Shown in pieces: positions 58,251-64,000 of a stretch of 64,000 bases of DNA. Origin of the DNA: Triatoma infestans (taxonomy: Eukaryota > Arthropoda > Insecta > Hemiptera > Reduviidae); contig JAAEAF010003546.1 of NCBI GenBank assembly GCA_011037195.1, positions 1 through 64,000 on the forward strand. Direction: 5' to 3'. The notes below the pieces were generated by a model. It saw nothing but the letters and a program-made list of their open reading frames with translations. It did no database searches and was not told where the DNA came from. The position numbers were made by a program, and so were the translations under genes. Each line of letters begins with the position of its first letter. Positions within the stretch are counted from its first letter, which is position 1.

Positions 58251-58575
58251 ATTTATGTCTATAAATAGTAAACGAAGTTTAAAGAAAATCGTTGAAGTTG
58301 TTTTTCAAAAAAATCGCTAAAAACTAAGAAGAAAAAAATGTTCAGTAAAGTGGCATTTCTAGTTGATGGATTTTGCCGGCATGCGATGGTAGTAACAAAA
58401 CAGAATACGTAATTTGTGTTACTTGTAATTTTCCATTTTTGAGTTCATTTTTCACACACACATAGATACAAACACATAGATAAAAACTTTTTTTCGTACT
58501 TAGCAGACCTTCAAAATATATGCCGGTGTAAACTCTAATTCGGTAATTTGATACGATCACAATAGAGAAAGTAAA

Positions 58576-61500
58576 ATGAGTCCAAGGAGTAAGGTATGCA
58601 GGCAGCGCAATACTGGAATGAAATGAAGGCTAAGCATAAATTAAATCTTAGAAACTCAGTTCCTTGCTTCAAGATTTTTGCTGTACTAAATAAATTAATT
58701 CTATGCATAACACCCAGTTACCAAAATTACTCGCAGATTAGAAATGGTTATTCTATATTTATTTGCCTTTAATAATCATATAGGAGGCTGAACCGCACAA
58801 TATACTAAAAATGGCAGTCTAGAGGTAAAGACTAATGGAAGCTCACTTCCATTACTTAATTTACTTATGTAAAATATTACTTAATGTAAAGGTTTACCAA
58901 ACGTACAGTGGCACATTTTAGACCGAGATAATATGATTTCACTGGTCTCCTCTATAATCCTCCAGAATTATTTTTGCTACAAAATCGTTGATATAATGTT
59001 GGAAGTTCGTGGGAAATTTTATGTGTAATTTTACATGGAAATAATGTATATTATGCACCCAACATTAACCACACAAACACACAATACAGGCATTCAATAA
59101 AAACTGTTTTCTTCTCTCTACCTTTTACCATTCAAAGGCCCCTAAAAAACAATTTGTATCGAAAATTCAATTTTCAAATTTTGACTCAAACTCTTACCGG
59201 TTTCCATAAAGCCATGAGAGAATTTAAAAAGTAAAAATACACTCAAAATTTAATCCCACGCGGGCCAATATCCTCTACGCCAATAATTATCTAATTTCCA
59301 TCATTATTTAAAAAACTTATACATAATTCTTTTTCTCTCCAGAAATTATAAATATAGATAAAAAAAAAAAGGAAAAGTAAGGTAAAAAGCGGTTTTTTTT
59401 TTTTTTTAATCGTATTACATATAATATGAACGAAGCACAACCCGTCTAGCCTTTTTAGCTAGAGTAGCCCGTATCCAAATTACCACCTACGTCTGAACTC
59501 GCCCACGTCCAACTTGCTAGGAAAATCGATTCGATACAAGAAAACTTCTTATCAACATCTACCTACTATATATTTCCTCAAAAAGGATGATCCAAGGCAT
59601 TTGTCTCTCTTTTAACTTTCTATTTTTAAAGTTTTATATATACCTATATCTGTATATATAACTATTAAACATAAAAGTTAAATTTATTAACATTCTCCTT
59701 CTTCTTAGAAAATACTTCTCCTAGTCATAGAAAATACTTCTTAATTGGTTGAAATTTCGTTAGTAAATAGTATCTATTTCAGTATGTGGAATAAAGTAAG
59801 TTCTTTTAAGTAAAAGTTGTCGGAAAAAATTAAGTCTGGAAATTAATAAAAACTTGGAGTTTCACATATTTATCTCGAAACTTGTAAGCACTTATCTTTC
59901 GCAGTTCCTCACAGGAGAGCATTTTCTAATTGAAAAAAATATCTTATAGGGTGACCTATATCTACGTCTAGACTCTCACATTATCATTTCAAGGATGTAC
60001 AATAAGAAAATCAAGAATAGTTTTTTGAAGACGCTATGGATCATATGACCTTGCAATTATTTTCTCAACATATGGCCAACAAAAAATTCTTCATATCATG
60101 AAAAAGTTAATGATATAAACACGGGATGTAAAATGGAAAACAGCACCAAAGTACAATAAGTATCTTAAAATACAAAGTTGGCTTAGGTGGCAAATAGCCA
60201 ACAAATAAACAGGCTTAATATAAAATTCATAATATCGTTATATTAAGAGCAAGTCACTAGTTCGAAATATCAACAAATATTAAATTACAGCCTAGAAAGA
60301 AAGAAGAACGGTTCCTTCAATGGTGCATGAAAATATACAATCGTTTCAAAAAAATAAATCAATCAATCAATAAAATAAAGAAGATATAATAGTCATTGTA
60401 CTTTGCATTCTCTGTAGAAATTGTAATGACAATTTTAGTAATAAATGAAATAAAACCATCAAATTACATCTTTGATGCTACGAACACTTAAACACCAAAA
60501 TTCTTATTAGAAAATTCTTTCTCATTTACTGAGCAGCGACCAAAAACTAACATAATAATAATAGTTCACGAAAAATTATAAAAATTTCTAAGTCACAATT
60601 TGATTTTCAGCACAGAAAGTCATACTAAAACAATTATATATGAAACATCAAAATACATATACAAAAACTGAGTACACAGAAGTTATTGTATAGATTTCCT
60701 ACTATAGGTCTATCTAGAGGCCGTGCTTGGTAATCCAATTTACCTTTGGGGACTACCATAATCAATACGCCCAAAAAGGAAAATCAAATAAGATGTTCTA
60801 TTAGTTATATACAGCAGTCAGAAGATGTAGGATTCTAAATATATTAAAAAATAGAATTATTTGACTCAAATAAATAATTAATATTTTTAAATTAAAAGTA
60901 AAAAATTTTAATATTTTTTATAAATTAACATTCAAATGAAATCTTAAATGGTGATAATTACATTGATCATGGGAATTTTCTCTCTTATCATTCTTATCAT
61001 CAGTATAGTGGTGGTGGTGGGGGATGACTAGTGGAAGAAGGAGAGAAGAGAATCATTCTTACTAGACCACCTGTTGACCTATGTGTTGGTAAAGGAGAGA
61101 GTGAGATAGATCGAGGGACGAAGTGTGTATGAGAGAGAAGGAAGGGGAATTCTCTGGGTCGTCGTTCATTGACGTCATACAAGAACTAGTTATTCACAAA
61201 TTTTTGGAATTTTGCGCAATAGATTAGGAATTTTTTGACGTGTGTGGGTTGGTGGAGGGGTAGTTATTAGTCTATAAATAATCTTAAATAAAATTATATA
61301 AAAAAAAATTAATTTATTTAAAAAAACCAAAGAAATCATTTTTTTTTATGAAGAAATCTATTATTAAGTGAGAAAATTTAACATTATCTTAAACTTTTCC
61401 TTTTCTCATAGAAAGTAATAAAACAAACTATGTGAACAAAGTTTTCTCAACGGTATTGTAAACTTGTTTCTCTTTTAGTAGTTTTAAAGAAAAATAAATA

Positions 61501-63649
61501 ATAATAAAAAATCTAAACGTTTGTGAAGACAAAATAGACTTACAAACAAACATACGGAACAGTTTCCTCATAAATTTAAAAGAAAAATTGTTTCACAAAA
61601 CGAAAAAATGGTAAATTAAATTCTATGTAAAGTTTGAAAAAGGAATAAAACACACGAGTCAACGGTGTAGTTATTGGATTTTTCTTGCTTGTTGAGTCCT
61701 TGGCCCTTATTTTCTGTATACAAGGTTTTGCCGTCCATTGAAGAAGTTAACTCGCTCTCTCTCTCGCTCTATGTGCACCCAGAGTAGCATGACCCTTTCT
61801 AACTCTCTGGTGTACACTTCTTCCTTCTTTTTTTCCTTACCTCTTTTCAGCACACATAAACAACTTTCACTAATCTACTGAAATAAGAAGGACTGTTTTA
61901 TTCAGGAACTTCCCGTCTTGACATTCATGTCTCCATACTGAATAGGTTTTGTTGGCTCTTCAAAATACTTCTTTGAATAGTTGATGAGATCAAGGATGTT
62001 GTAAGGACTTCCGGAAAGAGTTCTCACTCACTCTCTCAGATAAAACTGGACACAGCAACAGAGCAACAACCTGATTAAACTTATCCATATACAGAGTACT
62101 TTACTATATAAGCTGCATTAAATCCATAATTAATAAAGAGGCCTTTTATACCAAGTTTTAGTACCTACCATAAACCATTATTTTGGAAAAGCTCAACAGA
62201 TAATCTTTAGTTTAGTAACTAAAACGATTTAAAGCGCTATTAAAACAAAAGTTTGCTCAAATCTTAAATAGTTCTAAACTTGTTACTTTGCAGCTTAATA
62301 GTTTCAAGGGAAAACTATGCTAATCAAGCTAGAATTTGCAATCAAAGGGAATCTTAATCAAGGAAAATAATGAAAAGCCATGTTTAAGAAGAAGAAGAAA
62401 AGACGATATTTTCTGCACTTTTAATTATTATAGAGAAAATGCTGATTAAAGAATGAGACAAAAAATCTGTTGCGATTGTAGCATGAAAAAAAATTAAGTA
62501 ATTATTATCAAAATTAATTTAGCAATATGGTTTCGTGTAATTTATAATAAAAAGTATTATAAATAAAAATAAATAACAATCATTAAATTATTAAAATATA
62601 AAAAATATAAGATTGAAAAATTGCCAAAAGATTTTCAAAATCTCCAAAAAAATTTCAGAATTTTCTAGGGAAATTTTTAGAAAAATTTTTCTTGTATCAT
62701 ATGGGAGAAAATGGCCTGAAAAATTTGAAATAATTATACGATGAAATAAAAAAAAAAAAAAAGGTGCTGCTGATTACAATTGTCAGCAATTTTCAGCATT
62801 AATCTACTCAGTATTATCGGTACGTTTTATTAAATTCAATTTAATAAAATTGGTAGAAAAAAATGCCAATAAATTTAAAAATTGGAATACGAAAAATTAA
62901 AAAACAAAAATAGAACTTTATTTAGATAATAAAAATACCTACCGGCACTTTCAGATACTTCATTTTTGGAAGATTGATTATGATTCTTGCCTCACAAAAT
63001 GATAGGTTCAACTAATTAAAAAACAATAAAAAATAATAAAATAAAAAATAATTAACAGTTTAACTGCATCTTTTCTTGTTAAATAAAACTCACTAATATA
63101 TATCCAAATTTGTCTTCAATTACTATACATTTATCTTCAAAACATTCCACTCTTTTTTATATTTCTCAAATAACTCTTCTTTTTTAAAGGAAAACAAACA
63201 GATAAAAAGGGGGAAAGAAACTTTTTGTTATGTTACACAAAAAAATTTTTTTTTGATGAACGAAAATTTGTTTTTCTTTTCTACTTGAAAATGGGGGAGT
63301 TACCCCCCACTTTTGTCCGCTACTGATGATGTTGCAGTTGGCTTAATTTAGTCCAAAAGATAATCACCAATAAAGATCAAAAACAAAAACAAAAAAGAAA
63401 ATATGCACCAACACAAACACAAAAATTATTCAAGATGAATAATAAGAATTGGGGACACTTGAGTGAATATATCCAAAATTATTAATGAAGAGAAAACAAG
63501 TTGTTGATATTATGAAGAGTGGAGAAAATGACTTTCCCCCCCTCACAAAAGAAAAAACTTCAGCAACACTATTTCTTTTTTAAAATAAGTGAACTCTTTT
63601 TTTTTTTGGCGGGTTAACAATAAAAAAAATACACACACACACCGGTTTT
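58576..63649. other. Long AT-rich stretch without recognisable gene
   Basis: About 59050-59235 contains the distal end of family A (CACACAAACACACAATACAG, AAATTCAATTTTCAAATTTT, a CATGAGAGAATTTAAAAAGT end). A GGT-rich tract lies at 61007-61022 and CT repeats at about 61752-61766. At 63293-63308 GGGGG and CCCCC face each other around AGTTA. Nothing suggests an exon, RNA gene or complete transposon. Confidence 0.4.
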
Positions 63650-64000
63650 CTAAGCGAAATCTGATGTAGTGGGATTGGTGTCGTACAGGGCACTGTGTTT
63701 TGTAAAAGCACCACCATACTAGGAGCGCCTCGCTCACTGGCGGGAGAAAATGAGCGGGAGAAATTCTCTATCTCTTTCACTCTCACTCTCTCTTGTTACA
63801 GTCTGTTGATGCTGGCGAAGAGAGAGAGTGAGTGGGAGAGTGGAAAACGCGCGCGGGCGCCCTTACAGTGTAGAGCGGCTGAATGGAAGCGCCACCATCG
63901 ATTTCAGTGCTTGCTTGCTCCCTATGATCTTGTTTGCTAGCCTGCCGGTACGCCGTCTCTCTATCTCTCCAGTAAACTCCGGTACGTCGTTACACCGGGC
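63650..64000. promoter_or_regulatory. CpG-rich segment, possible host promoter edge
   Basis: The last 350 bases hold many CpG dinucleotides in an otherwise CpG-poor, AT-rich window, including ACGCGCGCGGGCGCC at about 63847-63861 and GGTACGCC and GGTACGTCG near the end. GA and CT tracts accompany them. Such segments often surround transcription starts. The plus ORF 63695-63940 (81 codons) is low-complexity and is not called as a gene. The feature runs off the window. Confidence 0.3.

Larger units (their letters stand above)
56760..58575 (+). repeat. Repeat family A copy split by a hAT element
   Basis: The left part, 56760-57080, includes AATTCGCACATTCCGGTCAA, TTCTTCAAATTTGGAATTCT and a GCACTTTAGTACTTAGG block. 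The right part, 58251-58575, includes TAAACGAAGTTTAAAGAAAA, GTTCAGTAAAGTGGCATTTC, GGATTTTGCCGGCATGCGAT, a shortened CA region at about 58452 and the end AGAGAAAGTAAAA. The two parts join in the order of other family A copies once the hAT is removed. Confidence 0.65.

Overview
The window is eukaryotic, very AT-rich, and looks like arthropod (probably insect) intergenic or intronic DNA. I find no host protein gene, rRNA or canonical tRNA that I can support. Almost everything recognisable is a transposable element or its remains: Jockey-type, RTE-like and RNase H-bearing non-LTR retrotransposons, a mariner, a hAT, a Ty3/gypsy LTR fragment, MITE-like elements, a tRNA-derived SINE-like unit, and a short repeat that I think is related to Penelope-like elements (PLEs). 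The species cannot be named from this sequence alone.

Layout. 0.3-10 kb: decayed LINE pieces on both strands, a PLE-like copy and a broken mariner (6303-7515). 12.9-24.3 kb: the main nested structure. A minus-strand Jockey element (about 13.7-22.3 kb) was invaded by a second, plus-strand LINE (14735-19674). That LINE has two intact ORFs and is bordered by a 620-base direct duplication of its target with a single mismatch. Beyond it are a 218-base palindromic element and the gag start of another Jockey copy. 24-35 kb: mostly non-coding, dominated by copies of an unnamed repeat of about 1 kb, called family A here. 35.9-37.5 kb: an internally deleted gypsy element whose 5' LTR carries a poly(A) retroinsertion. 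39-42 kb: two TIR elements and a SINE-like unit. 43.3-47.8 kb: remains of several LINEs. 49-59 kb: more family A copies, two PLE-like insertions with clean 13- and 15-base target duplications and head-to-head inverted structure, and a hAT inside a family A copy. 59-63.6 kb: nothing recognisable. The last 350 bases are unusually CpG-rich and may mark the edge of a host promoter.

Only the LINE at 14735-19674 looks potentially active, because its endonuclease and reverse transcriptase motifs are all present. The other coding remains are frameshifted, truncated or both. The best candidates for something not yet described are the PLE-like inverted insertions with a hammerhead-ribozyme-like core, the 620-base target duplication, and repeat family A.
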